The position numbers and the translations under genes are program-made. From an uncultured Selenomonadales bacterium (GTDB lineage: Bacteria; Bacillota; Negativicutes; Selenomonadales; Selenomonadaceae), in NCBI GenBank assembly GCA_946411735.1, contig CAMKFB010000019.1, positions 1 through 32,599 of the forward strand: 32,599 nt of DNA, read 5' to 3'. Shown here one piece after another: positions 17,495 to 25,895 of the stretch. The notes beneath the pieces were generated by a model. The model was not told the DNA's origin. It saw only the letters and a list, made by a program, of their open reading frames with translations, and made no database searches. Position 1 is the stretch's first letter; every line of letters begins with the position of its first letter.

Positions 17495-17523
17495 AGTCTA
17501 TCACACATCCGCGCCCTTGTCAA
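17495..17523 (-). promoter_or_regulatory. Promoter of rpsT
   Basis: On the minus strand TTGACA (17518-17523), a 17-base spacer and TAGACT (17495-17500). It sits in the short gap after the cytochrome b gene. No terminator is visible there, so hydrogenase transcripts may run into rpsT. Confidence 0.7.
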
Positions 17524-17529
17524 ACAATA

Positions 17530-18222
17530 TCAATCGAGCTCGTTGGCGTCCTTGGGCACATGCGCAAGCACCTTCTTGCCGCTGAACATGCTCGATACTT
17601 CGCCCTCGCCCTCCATGAACTCCGCGCGCAGCACCATGTAGAAATGCCCGATCGCAAAGACGATGATGAGCCACGCTACGTAGTGATGCACGTAATGCGC
17701 CATCATCTCCGAGCCGAGCAGCGTGTTGACCCAACCGAACAGCGCGCCGCCGATCGCCGACGGCTCCGTCATAAAGTACATCGCGAAGCCCGTCAGGATT
17801 TCGATTGCGACCATCAAATACAGCCCCGCGTATGACGCGCGCGCCAAAGGATTGCGCAGGAACGGCGCGTGATGCGGTTTCAACAGCATGTAATGCAGCG
17901 CCACCTCGACCGTCTCACTGTAAAAATGTCCCTCCCAAAAGCGCGGGAAGAGTCGATCGCCTTTGTTGATGATGAATCCGTAGATGCGCAGGATGAATGA
18001 CGCGCAGAATACGAATGCCGTGATGAAGTGGATGTCGCGGATCAAATCCATCGACATCACCGTGAAGGTCGGCTCCGTCGACGACACCAGCGCCGGTTTG
18101 GTGATCAGCAGCCCCGTCCCGAACAGGATCAGGATTGAGGCCACCATTATCCAGTGAAATATCCGCAGGAACGGGCTGAAGATGTAATACTCCTTCCGTT
18201 GGACATCTTTGACCGATTTCAT
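17530..18222 (-). CDS. hyaC: [NiFe] hydrogenase cytochrome b subunit
   Basis: A 230-residue membrane protein that passes electrons from the hydrogenase small subunit to the quinone pool. Four hydrophobic helices lie near residues 22-42, 62-82, 131-152 and 178-200. Candidate heme ligands are H23 (FHW), H65 (IHF), H179/H180 and H193 (GHF), the family layout. ATG 18222 is chosen because AAGGTGA lies just upstream; a longer frame to 18255 overlaps the large-subunit gene end. It is third in the operon after the small and large subunits. Confidence 0.9.
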   Translation of the reverse strand: MKSVKDVQRKEYYIFSPFLRIFHWIMVASILILFGTGLLITKPALVSSTEPTFTVMSMDLIRDIHFITAFVFCASFILRIYGFIINKGDRLFPRFWEGHFYSETVEVALHYMLLKPHHAPFLRNPLARASYAGLYLMVAIEILTGFAMYFMTEPSAIGGALFGWVNTLLGSEMMAHYVHHYVAWLIIVFAIGHFYMVLRAEFMEGEGEVSSMFSGKKVLAHVPKDANELD

Positions 18223-18251
18223 TGTCTCACCTTCTCTCAACAGTTGAACGA

Positions 18252-20138
18252 TCAATAATGGCTGGTCGAGAACGAGTTGATCTCCTCGCCCTTGGCGTTA
18301 TAGAGATGCGTCGCGCAAGCCATGCACGGATCGAACGAGCGGATCACGCGCGCAATCTCGAGCGGCTTGGACGCGTCCGCAATGTGCGTGTCCATCATCG
18401 CCAACTCGTAGGCGCCATGCCCCGCCACATCGTCGCGCGGACAAGCGTTCCACGTCGTCGGCACGATACACTGATAATTCGCCGTCTTACCGTCCTCGAT
18501 CACAATCCAATGACTCAGCGCTCCGCGCGGAGCATCATACAAGCCGACGCCCATGCACTTCTTTGGCCAACTGTCGGGGAACCACTTCTCGTTGTTGACG
18601 GTCTGAACGTCGCCGGTCTTGAGGTTGGCGATAAGTTTGTCGAAGAAGAAGCGATTGATCTCGGCGTTCAATTGAGCGTCGAGCGCGCGGCAAGCCGTCC
18701 GTCCGACCATCGTCGGCATCCAAACCTCCGGCGCAACTCCGAGCACGCCCGTCACCGCGTTGATCTGATTGACGATCATCTGCTCCGCCCACGTCGCATC
18801 GGGCAGCAGCCCGCGCATGAATTTCGTGTAAATGACGATGTACTTCGCCAGCGGTCCGACCTCGCACAGCCGCCCCCGCCATTTCGGCGTCTTGAGCCAA
18901 GAATACTTGCCGTTCTCGTTGAGCGTCTGCCACATCGTGCCGGTGCCTTCCTTCGGACCGGTGTACTTATCCTTCGTGATGCCCTCCCACGGATGCAAAT
19001 CCGCCTTCGCACTCATCGGATATTCGTACCACGCGTGCTGAACGCCCTCGGTCAAAGCGTCGTCGCGGACGAGATCGCTTGCCGACAGCGGATAGATGGT
19101 CGCACCGTTGACGCCGAGCGCAAAATTCTCGACGACCGCGTTGCTGCGGATCAACAGATTGTCGAAGAAATTGCCGTTGGAGGTGCCGGTATAGCTGTCG
19201 AGCGGATAGGAGCCGAAGGACAGCACGCGCGACTTGGCGAGCCCGCCGCCGTCGACCTTGCCGGCGCGAACGTAGATGTTGCCGATCGCAATCAGATCGG
19301 GCAGGTAGAAATTGTTGACGAGCGAGCGCGCCATATTGATAGCGCGGTCGACAATCGCAAGGCGGGCGGTGTTAATCGGAGCGTTGCCGTCGTTGAGCGA
19401 GATCGCGCAGGGCATACCGCCGACGACGTAATGCGGATGAGGATTTTTGCCGCCGAAGACGACGTGCGGGGTGATAATTTCGCGCTGTTTGTCGAGCATC
19501 TCGAGATAGTGAGCGACCGCCAACAGATGAACTTCGGGCGGGAGGATTTTGTAGTCGGGATGATCCCACCATTGAGCGGCGAAAATTCCGAGCTGACCGC
19601 TTGAGACGATCGCTTGCACTCGATTCTTGATCGCCGCGAAGTGTTGAGGCGTGGCGGCGGGGAAGTCGTGCTCGAAAGCCTCCGTCGACGCGCCTTCGGC
19701 TGTCAAAGGCAGCCGATATGCGTTCAACAGCGAAGTCTGAAGGTTGGCGGTGGCGGCGGGATCAGCGGCAAGCGCCTCGACCGGCGAAACCCAATCGAGC
19801 GCGTGCAGATGGTAGAAATGGATGATGTGATCCTGCACCGTCAAGGTCGCCGCCATGATGTTGCGAATATAGTTGGCGTTCTTGGGGATGGTGATGCCGA
19901 GAGCGTCCTCGACCGCGCGGACGGAAGCAAGGGCGTGAGCGGTCGTGCAGACGCCGCAAATTCGTTGGATATAAGCCCAGGCGTCGCGGGGATCGCGGTC
20001 TTTGAGAACGAGCTCGAGCCCGCGCCACGCGGTGCCGCTTGAAAGGGCGTCGGTGACGGTGCCGGTCTCGTTGACGTCGGCCTCGACGCGCAGATGCCCC
20101 TCTATTCTTGTAATCGGATCAACAACCACATGTGGCAT
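18252..20138 (-). CDS. hyaB: [NiFe] uptake hydrogenase large subunit
   Basis: A 628-residue catalytic subunit. The two cysteine pairs that hold the Ni-Fe(CN)2CO site are present: RICGVC with C61/C64 and DPCMACATH with C605/C608. The 17 residues after His611 form the C-terminal extension that a HyaD/HybD-type endopeptidase removes after nickel insertion; that protease is not in this window. GAGGTGAAG lies seven bases before ATG 20138. The similarity is to group 1 membrane-bound uptake hydrogenases. Confidence 0.95.
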   Translation of the reverse strand: MPHVVVDPITRIEGHLRVEADVNETGTVTDALSSGTAWRGLELVLKDRDPRDAWAYIQRICGVCTTAHALASVRAVEDALGITIPKNANYIRNIMAATLTVQDHIIHFYHLHALDWVSPVEALAADPAATANLQTSLLNAYRLPLTAEGASTEAFEHDFPAATPQHFAAIKNRVQAIVSSGQLGIFAAQWWDHPDYKILPPEVHLLAVAHYLEMLDKQREIITPHVVFGGKNPHPHYVVGGMPCAISLNDGNAPINTARLAIVDRAINMARSLVNNFYLPDLIAIGNIYVRAGKVDGGGLAKSRVLSFGSYPLDSYTGTSNGNFFDNLLIRSNAVVENFALGVNGATIYPLSASDLVRDDALTEGVQHAWYEYPMSAKADLHPWEGITKDKYTGPKEGTGTMWQTLNENGKYSWLKTPKWRGRLCEVGPLAKYIVIYTKFMRGLLPDATWAEQMIVNQINAVTGVLGVAPEVWMPTMVGRTACRALDAQLNAEINRFFFDKLIANLKTGDVQTVNNEKWFPDSWPKKCMGVGLYDAPRGALSHWIVIEDGKTANYQCIVPTTWNACPRDDVAGHGAYELAMMDTHIADASKPLEIARVIRSFDPCMACATHLYNAKGEEINSFSTSHY

Positions 20139-20162
20139 TTATCTTCACCTCGTTTGTCAGAA

Positions 20163-21245
20163 TCAATGATCGTCATGCTCCTCGAGCAGATTGTCGCGTT
20201 TATTGCGCTGAACGAGCGACGCCACCGCATGACCCGCCACGCCGACCGCCGTCGCCGCCGCAATCCCCGCGCCGATCTTGTCGACGTCGCCGAGCTTGCC
20301 GTATTTGGGCATGCGATCGGTGAGCGGGTCTTCATCCCAGAAGTTGGAGTTGCTGCAGCCGATGCACGGCGCGCCCGATTGGATCGGATAACTCATGCCC
20401 TGCCACCAGCGAAGATTGCCGCACGAATTGTACGTCTCGGGTCCGCGACAGCCGAGTTTGTACAGGCACCAGCCCGCGCGCGCGCCCGCATCGTCGAAAG
20501 TCTCCGCGAACATGCCCGCGTCGAAGAACGGACGACGATAGCATGTGTCGTGAATGCGATTGCCGTAGAATTGTTTCGGACGACCGTCGCCGTCGAGCGG
20601 AGGAATCGTCCCGAACAGCGCCACGTGCATCACCACGCCCGTCATCACCTCGGGGATCGGAGGACAGCCCGGAACTTTCACCACAGGCTTGCCGCCCACA
20701 AAATTCGTAATGCCCGCCGAGCCCGTCGGATTGGGTTTCGCCGCTTGAATGCCGCCGTACGCCGCGCAACTGCCGTAGGCGATGATCGCCGCCGCCCCGC
20801 GCGCCGCCTTCTCGAGCAGATGAGTAAACGTATGACCGCCGCTCATGCAGTAGATGCCGTTATCCTTCGTCGAGACCGCGCCCTCGACGCACAAGATGTA
20901 TTGACCGTTGTACTTGGCGATCGTCTCATCGAGATGCGCCTCGAAAGGCGCACCGCACGCCGCGCTCAATAGATGATCGTACTCGAGCGCGATCGATGTC
21001 AGCACCAGATCGGACGCAAGCGGCGACGCCGATCGAATGAACGACTCGTCGCAACCGGTGCACTCATGTCCGTGAATCCAAATGACGACGGGCAACGGAG
21101 TATTTTCCGCCGCCTCGACGACCTTGCCGACCATGTTCATGCTCAGCCCCATCAGCGAAGTCAACGTCACGCATCCTTTGAGGAACGCGCGCCGACTGAA
21201 TCCCCGCTTGAGATACGCCTCGAGTAAGCTCTCCCTCTTTTGCAT
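20163..21245 (-). CDS. hyaA: [NiFe] uptake hydrogenase small subunit, Tat-exported
   Basis: A 360-residue Fe-S subunit. A twin-arginine signal SRRAFLKG at 17-24 leads the folded dimer across the membrane. C62 and C65 (HECTGC) with GSCAAYGG and GCPP ligate the proximal [4Fe-4S] cluster. IHDTC, CLYKLGCRG and CIGCSNSNFW supply the distal and medial clusters. The CTGC motif has Gly where O2-tolerant enzymes have an extra Cys, so a standard oxygen-sensitive cluster is expected. A hydrophobic C-terminal helix (about 325-345) probably anchors it. ATG 21245 has GGAGGG six bases upstream; the longer frame lacks support. Confidence 0.95.
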   Translation of the reverse strand: MQKRESLLEAYLKRGFSRRAFLKGCVTLTSLMGLSMNMVGKVVEAAENTPLPVVIWIHGHECTGCDESFIRSASPLASDLVLTSIALEYDHLLSAACGAPFEAHLDETIAKYNGQYILCVEGAVSTKDNGIYCMSGGHTFTHLLEKAARGAAAIIAYGSCAAYGGIQAAKPNPTGSAGITNFVGGKPVVKVPGCPPIPEVMTGVVMHVALFGTIPPLDGDGRPKQFYGNRIHDTCYRRPFFDAGMFAETFDDAGARAGWCLYKLGCRGPETYNSCGNLRWWQGMSYPIQSGAPCIGCSNSNFWDEDPLTDRMPKYGKLGDVDKIGAGIAAATAVGVAGHAVASLVQRNKRDNLLEEHDDH

Positions 21246-21383
21246 ATCAAGCCCTCCATTAAATTTATTAATGCAGTCGAAAAGATTATGATGAATAATT
21301 GCTTGTTGAGATTTTCGCCGCGGCTGATTAATTTCCTGCCGCGCGCCGATAATAATTGCCCCGTCAAGGTTGCTCGGCAACGC

Positions 21384-21411
21384 AAAAAAAAATCGCCGCC
21401 CTTCGACGACG
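21384..21411 (-). terminator. Intrinsic terminator after the MATE-ATPase gene
   Basis: Reading on the minus strand, CGTCGTC pairs with GGCGGCG (two G-U pairs) around GAAG, then A and a run of nine T (21384-21392). It separates the par-associated run from the hydrogenase operon. The other ~140 bases before hyaA are AT-rich, with no clear promoter match. Confidence 0.75.
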
Positions 21412-21423
21412 CCTCATAAATTT

Positions 21424-23172
21424 CTATATCTCTATGACCATCTGGTTCAGCCCCAAAACCCGATTGTATTGCACACTCCGCGCCAACGCGTTCAGTACTT
21501 CAACCTCGTCCGTCAAAAGCCCCTGAGAGTTCGTCGCGCGCCGGAGCAAATGATTGAACGGCATGCCGTCGTCCCGCACGATGATTATCACGCTCCCCGC
21601 TGTGCTCAATTTTATCCGCACATCGACATTCGCCGCCCGCTCCACCGCCGGCAGCGCGATGCTCATCGTCAGTTCCTCCAACGCCACGCCGACGCGCGTC
21701 GCATCGTTCGTCGACAGCCCCGCGTCTTTCAGCACCTCAATCGTCTCCGCCGAAATTCTTACCGCCGTCTTCTCGTTTGCAACCAACGATACATCATAGA
21801 GCACTTCGGAATCGCTCCGCTCGATCAAAAATATGTCCGAGCCGCGCGAACGACTGTAGTACAAAATCAAAAGTACATCGAACGGCGCCGCGAACAAGAA
21901 CGAATACCAGACACCGTCCACGCCGAAGAATGTCGACAATATAAACGTCGCCGGCACCACCGCCAAAAATCCCTCGACAATCGACAGCATAAACGCAATC
22001 TGTCGTCGCTGCAAGGTCGTGTAGTAATACACCATAAGGATGACGAGTGCCGTCCCCGGCAGGCTCAACGCCGCAAATCGGAGCGCGCGCGCCGCCGGCT
22101 CGACTGCGGCTCCTTCCACGCCGTAGATGTTCAAAAGAATTTGCGGGTAAAACAGGATGAGCACCAAAAACCCGCCGAGCAAATTCAATACAAAATGCCG
22201 GAGTCGTCGCATCATCGCGCGGATGCTCGAAAAATCCTTTTCGCTATATAGCGTTGACACGATTGGCATCGCCGAGTCAATGCACGCTGACGTCAACATC
22301 GAACTGATCGACCACAACGTCATGCATATCGCGTAGCAACTCATCGCCTCCGCGCCGCCCAGCCTGCCGAGAATTTGATAGATCGCCCAGACTTTTATGG
22401 CGACCAATGTGGACAACATTGCGGCGGCAGCGCCCGATCGGAGCGTCTCGAGCGATTGAGCCCCCAATTTTTTCATGCCGTCGGCAAAGATGTTGATGAA
22501 TTTTCGATTGCGTTCTCTCGACAGATAATAATTCGTCAGCAAGTAAACGCAACCGAGGACGTCGCCGACCACCAAAGCGCCGCTCGCGCCCGCAATGCCG
22601 AAATGAAATTTGTTGATGAACAGGATCGTCAGAAGGATATTCGCGATCTGTTGAACGGCAACGCTCCGACTCACGAGCCGCGCAAGTCCTTCGCCTCTTA
22701 TGAGAAATCGCCAAACGACAACGCAGAGCATCAGCGCGGTGTGAATGATGAACAGCGGCAGATATTCTTGCATGTCGCGGCGCAAATCCGGCGCCGAAGA
22801 CAAAATTTCCGTCAAAGCGTCGATTGTCGGCAACAACGCAATCGGAATCAGCACCGCGACCGTCAAAGTGAGCATCAAAACCGTGTTGAAGATGTAATCG
22901 GCGCGTGTGTGTTCTCGAGCGGCGGCGGCGATTGCGATCATTCCCGTCGACCCCGTCGAAAGCAACAACGCCAATGCCGTCGCAAGCTGATTGAGCGGCA
23001 TGCAGGCATATACGACCGTCATGGCGTCGATGCCGAGCAGATTGCCGATGATCACGCCGTCCAGGATATTGCCGAGGTAATACGCAAACGACGACAACAG
23101 CGTCGGCATGAACAGCTCCCGATATTTCCTGACGATCAAATCATCCGTCTTGCGTAAAAGCCCTTCGATCAT
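21424..23172 (-). CDS. MATE-family transporter fused to an anti-sigma-type HATPase domain
   Basis: A 582-residue protein. Residues 15-440 hold twelve hydrophobic segments of the MATE/MatE type (FMPTLLSSFAYYLGNILDGVIIG near the start, where the family has its first repeat). Residues about 455-582 are a soluble GHKL/HATPase domain like SpoIIAB/RsbW: a degenerate N-box ALEELTMS (497-504, Ser or Met where the Mg-binding Asn is expected), a good G1 box DDGMPFN (534-540) and a closing RVLGLNQMVIEI. The missing Asn suggests ATP hydrolysis may be lost while binding remains. It starts 22 bases after the M23 gene, so it is probably the last gene of that operon. Substrate and signal are unknown. Confidence 0.85.
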   Translation of the reverse strand: MIEGLLRKTDDLIVRKYRELFMPTLLSSFAYYLGNILDGVIIGNLLGIDAMTVVYACMPLNQLATALALLLSTGSTGMIAIAAAAREHTRADYIFNTVLMLTLTVAVLIPIALLPTIDALTEILSSAPDLRRDMQEYLPLFIIHTALMLCVVVWRFLIRGEGLARLVSRSVAVQQIANILLTILFINKFHFGIAGASGALVVGDVLGCVYLLTNYYLSRERNRKFINIFADGMKKLGAQSLETLRSGAAAAMLSTLVAIKVWAIYQILGRLGGAEAMSCYAICMTLWSISSMLTSACIDSAMPIVSTLYSEKDFSSIRAMMRRLRHFVLNLLGGFLVLILFYPQILLNIYGVEGAAVEPAARALRFAALSLPGTALVILMVYYYTTLQRRQIAFMLSIVEGFLAVVPATFILSTFFGVDGVWYSFLFAAPFDVLLILYYSRSRGSDIFLIERSDSEVLYDVSLVANEKTAVRISAETIEVLKDAGLSTNDATRVGVALEELTMSIALPAVERAANVDVRIKLSTAGSVIIIVRDDGMPFNHLLRRATNSQGLLTDEVEVLNALARSVQYNRVLGLNQMVIEI

Positions 23173-23194
23173 AAATTCCTTGTCGGCAAAACAA

Positions 23195-24376
23195 TTACAG
23201 ATAGCTGATCGGATTGACCTGCTTGCCGTTGATGTGCACCTCGTAATGGACGTGCGGACCGGTCGAGAAGCCCGTCGAGCCCATCAGCGCGATCACTTGA
23301 CCGCGGCGGACGAATTGCCCCGAGCTCACCACAACCTGGCTAGCATGACCGTAGCGCGTCATCAGACCGTTGCCGTGATCGATGTCGACCATATTGCCGT
23401 AGCCGCCCGCGTTCCAGCCCGCGTACACCACCACGCCGTCCGCCGTCGCCACTATCGGCGTGCCCATATCGTTGGCAATGTCGATGCCGGGATGAAAATC
23501 CGTCCCGCCCCAGCGCAAGCCGTAAGGCGAAGTCACCACGCCCGTCGTCGGCCAAATCGCCGGCACATTCGACGCCGCATCGCTTAAGCCCATCGCAAAT
23601 GAATTGTTCGGCACTTGACCGTTCGCAAACGGCGCCGCGCCTTGCACTCCAAATGATTGCATCGCTTGAGTCGCCGCCGCGATCGCGTTGCTCTGATTGA
23701 CCAGCGTCGCAATCTGCTCACGCTGCTTCTTCAACTCGTCTTGCAATTGCACCAGACTCCCTCGCCGATCCACAATCCCGCTCTCGAGCATCGCCAGCGC
23801 CTCATTCACCGACTCAACGTCAAGCCCCTCGATCGGTCCGCCTTGTCCGTCATACTCATCAGACCACTCATCGATCGGCTCGTCAAGCGGCTCATCCGCA
23901 ATCTCTTCCTCTCCGCGCGGAGCTTCCGTCGAGTCCGCCGTCGATTGCTCCGAAGGTTGAGCCTCCGATTTTTCCTCCGGCGGCGCCACTCCCGCTTGGA
24001 TTCGCAACTCCCGCTCCATCTGCGTCAAGTTTTGCAGTTGCTCCGATAATTTGCCCGCCTTCTTCGACAGGCTCAACAATTGCTCTTGCTGCAGCGTCGT
24101 CGATTGCTCCATCTCCGTCACCGCCGCTTGGTTCAGTCGAAAGTTCAGCGCCGAGTACACCGTCGCCGCGCCCGTCCCCATCAACAGCAGCGCCCCGACC
24201 GCCATCGAGAACACGCCGAATTTCAACAGCCCCGGCGACAGCTCCCACCGCCGCTCCTTCGATCCGTCCGGCGAAGTCAATCGGAATAAATATTTTTTCC
24301 CCGTCGATTGAGTTCCCGTCGATTGATCCTCGGCGTAAAAAGCCTTCACGTCGAGCGATTTTTCTTCCTTACTCAA
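23195..24376 (-). CDS. Membrane-anchored M23 family peptidoglycan endopeptidase
   Basis: A 393-residue bitopic protein: cytoplasmic residues 1-50, a membrane helix 51-73, coiled coil 85-125, an acidic low-complexity linker 130-180 (repeats of DEPLDEPIDE), a second coiled coil 205-240, and a C-terminal M23/LytM domain. Zinc ligands are H295 and D299 (HPGID) and H377 (HVH), with H344 and H375 also conserved, so it should be an active DD-endopeptidase. TTG 24376 is the start with AGGAGG about eleven bases before. It lies directly after DUF4446 in the parAB group and may act at division or cell-end remodelling. Confidence 0.9.
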   Translation of the reverse strand: MSKEEKSLDVKAFYAEDQSTGTQSTGKKYLFRLTSPDGSKERRWELSPGLLKFGVFSMAVGALLLMGTGAATVYSALNFRLNQAAVTEMEQSTTLQQEQLLSLSKKAGKLSEQLQNLTQMERELRIQAGVAPPEEKSEAQPSEQSTADSTEAPRGEEEIADEPLDEPIDEWSDEYDGQGGPIEGLDVESVNEALAMLESGIVDRRGSLVQLQDELKKQREQIATLVNQSNAIAAATQAMQSFGVQGAAPFANGQVPNNSFAMGLSDAASNVPAIWPTTGVVTSPYGLRWGGTDFHPGIDIANDMGTPIVATADGVVVYAGWNAGGYGNMVDIDHGNGLMTRYGHASQVVVSSGQFVRRGQVIALMGSTGFSTGPHVHYEVHINGKQVNPISYL

Positions 24377-24391
24377 AAAACGTACTGCCTC

Positions 24392-24886
24392 CTACTTATT
24401 CATCGCCTCGCGGAGCGCCTGCTCCTCCTCGCGCGTCAGTTTGTACGTCGACTCGCCGCCCACGATCGGCTTCACGTACGTGCGCGCCTCCTCCCGACCG
24501 AAAATGCTCGAGATTATCACACCGTTGTTGCCCCCGTCGAGCAGCGCCACGCAATAACTCAAATCGCTCCCGACATCGTCAAACGCGTCAAACCGCACCA
24601 CGCCCACGCGCGTGATCGCCTTCGCCAGTTGAGCGTCAAGCCGCTCGATATCCTTACGAAAATCTTTGCGATCGCTCGAAATGCTCTCGGCCAGTTCGAT
24701 GTGGTCGGCGATCATCCGCTCCAGATTGCCGCCCTCCACGCCCGCCATCATCCGGCGATAGCGGCTCTTCACGTACGACAGCTCCATCCACATATTAATT
24801 ATGATTGCGTAGGTGATGACGAGTATGACGCCCGCGGCGATTAGCACGTACGTCGAATTGCTCCCAAGAAAACCGGCGGACCCCAT
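24392..24886 (-). CDS. DUF4446 family membrane protein
   Basis: A 164-residue protein with one N-terminal membrane helix (about 13-33), a charged helical middle (KSRYRRMMAG...) and the DUF4446 core: VGVVRFDAFDDVGSDLSYCVALLDGGNNGVIISSI, given here by its ends VGVVRF and VIISSI. The C-terminal helix is acidic. The gene begins immediately after the parB stop codon. This neighbourhood is conserved across Firmicutes, but the function is unknown. Confidence 0.9.
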   Translation of the reverse strand: MGSAGFLGSNSTYVLIAAGVILVITYAIIINMWMELSYVKSRYRRMMAGVEGGNLERMIADHIELAESISSDRKDFRKDIERLDAQLAKAITRVGVVRFDAFDDVGSDLSYCVALLDGGNNGVIISSIFGREEARTYVKPIVGGESTYKLTREEEQALREAMNK

Positions 24887-25885
24887 CTACATTTTAGCTC
24901 CTCTCTTGACAGTCGTCCCCGAAGGCTGCTCGAAAAGTTTCATCAGACCGAGCAGATCGTCGATGTCGGCGAAGTCGATCTCGAGCCGATTTCGACGACG
25001 CCCGAGTTTGATCGACACCCGCCGATTTAATCTCCTCGACAAATCCGCCTCCGATTGCTTGACGAAGAACGTCATCTCGTCCGCCTCGTTTGCGACCCGT
25101 TCATCGATCGTCACGTCATCGATCGGCTCTTCGATCGGCTCCTCGAGCGGTTCCTCAATCGATTCCTCTACAAGTGCTGTGCCGTTGGTGAGCGATTCGA
25201 GCACGCCCGAGGACTTGAGCTCTTCGATAAACGCGTTGACTTTGCGCGCCGATAATTTTTCCGAGATGATAAGCTCCGCCGTCTGCGTTTGAATTTCGGC
25301 GTCCTCGATCGTCAACAGCGGCGACGCTTGCGTGACCGTCAATTCGCCTGCGGCGATCATTTCTTGAACGCGCGGCGCCAACTTCAACAGACGAAGCAAC
25401 ATCGACAGCCGCGCCGTGCTGCAGCCGATCTTCGACGCAATGAACTCTCGAGAGCAGCCGAATTCGTTGATCAATCGATCATACGCCTGTGCCTCTTCGA
25501 TCGGATTAAGATTTTCGCGCTGGACGTTTTCGATGATCGCGACCTCCCGAATTTGAGCGTCGGTGAAGTCGCGAATGATCGCCGGAACTTTTTCCAGCCC
25601 CGCCAATTTCGACGCCCGTAACCGCCGCTCCCCCGCGATCAATTCATACGAGCCGTCGCCGAGCGAGCGCACCATCAGCGGTTGCAGCACTCCGTAGAGC
25701 TTGATCGACTCCGCCAGCTCCGCCAGCTGATTCTCGTCGAAGGTCTGTCGCGGCTGCCAACGATTGGGCTTGATCTTTTCGATGTCGAGATCGGAGATGT
25801 CCTTTTGCGATTGATCGGCGTTCTGATTGAACTGCGTCAACAGCGCGCCCAGTCCTTTGCCGAGCCCTCCGCGTTTGATTGCCAT
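24887..25885 (-). CDS. parB: Chromosome partitioning protein ParB (Spo0J)
   Basis: A 332-residue DNA-binding CTPase switch that loads on parS and slides to build the partition complex. N-terminal GLGKGLGALL contacts ParA. GERRLRAS (85-92) and ENVQREN (119-125) form the CTP-binding pocket. A helix-turn-helix spans about 142-165, and the C-terminal dimer domain lies from about 280. Between them residues 240-270 are an acidic repeat (EEPLEEPIEEPIDD), longer than usual. ATG 25885 is chosen (MAIKRGG) with GAGGTG upstream. parA ends ten bases earlier. Confidence 0.95.
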   Translation of the reverse strand: MAIKRGGLGKGLGALLTQFNQNADQSQKDISDLDIEKIKPNRWQPRQTFDENQLAELAESIKLYGVLQPLMVRSLGDGSYELIAGERRLRASKLAGLEKVPAIIRDFTDAQIREVAIIENVQRENLNPIEEAQAYDRLINEFGCSREFIASKIGCSTARLSMLLRLLKLAPRVQEMIAAGELTVTQASPLLTIEDAEIQTQTAELIISEKLSARKVNAFIEELKSSGVLESLTNGTALVEESIEEPLEEPIEEPIDDVTIDERVANEADEMTFFVKQSEADLSRRLNRRVSIKLGRRRNRLEIDFADIDDLLGLMKLFEQPSGTTVKRGAKM

Positions 25886-25895
25886 ACTCCTCACC

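Noticed and set aside
18222..19604. 460-codon plus-strand frame opposite hyaB
   Set aside because: hyaB carries both Ni-binding motifs; the opposite frame has no recognisable feature.
25100..25180. Repeated GATCGGCTC units as a CRISPR-like or satellite array
   Set aside because: They are short, in frame within parB, and encode the acidic Glu-Pro linker, with no spacers.
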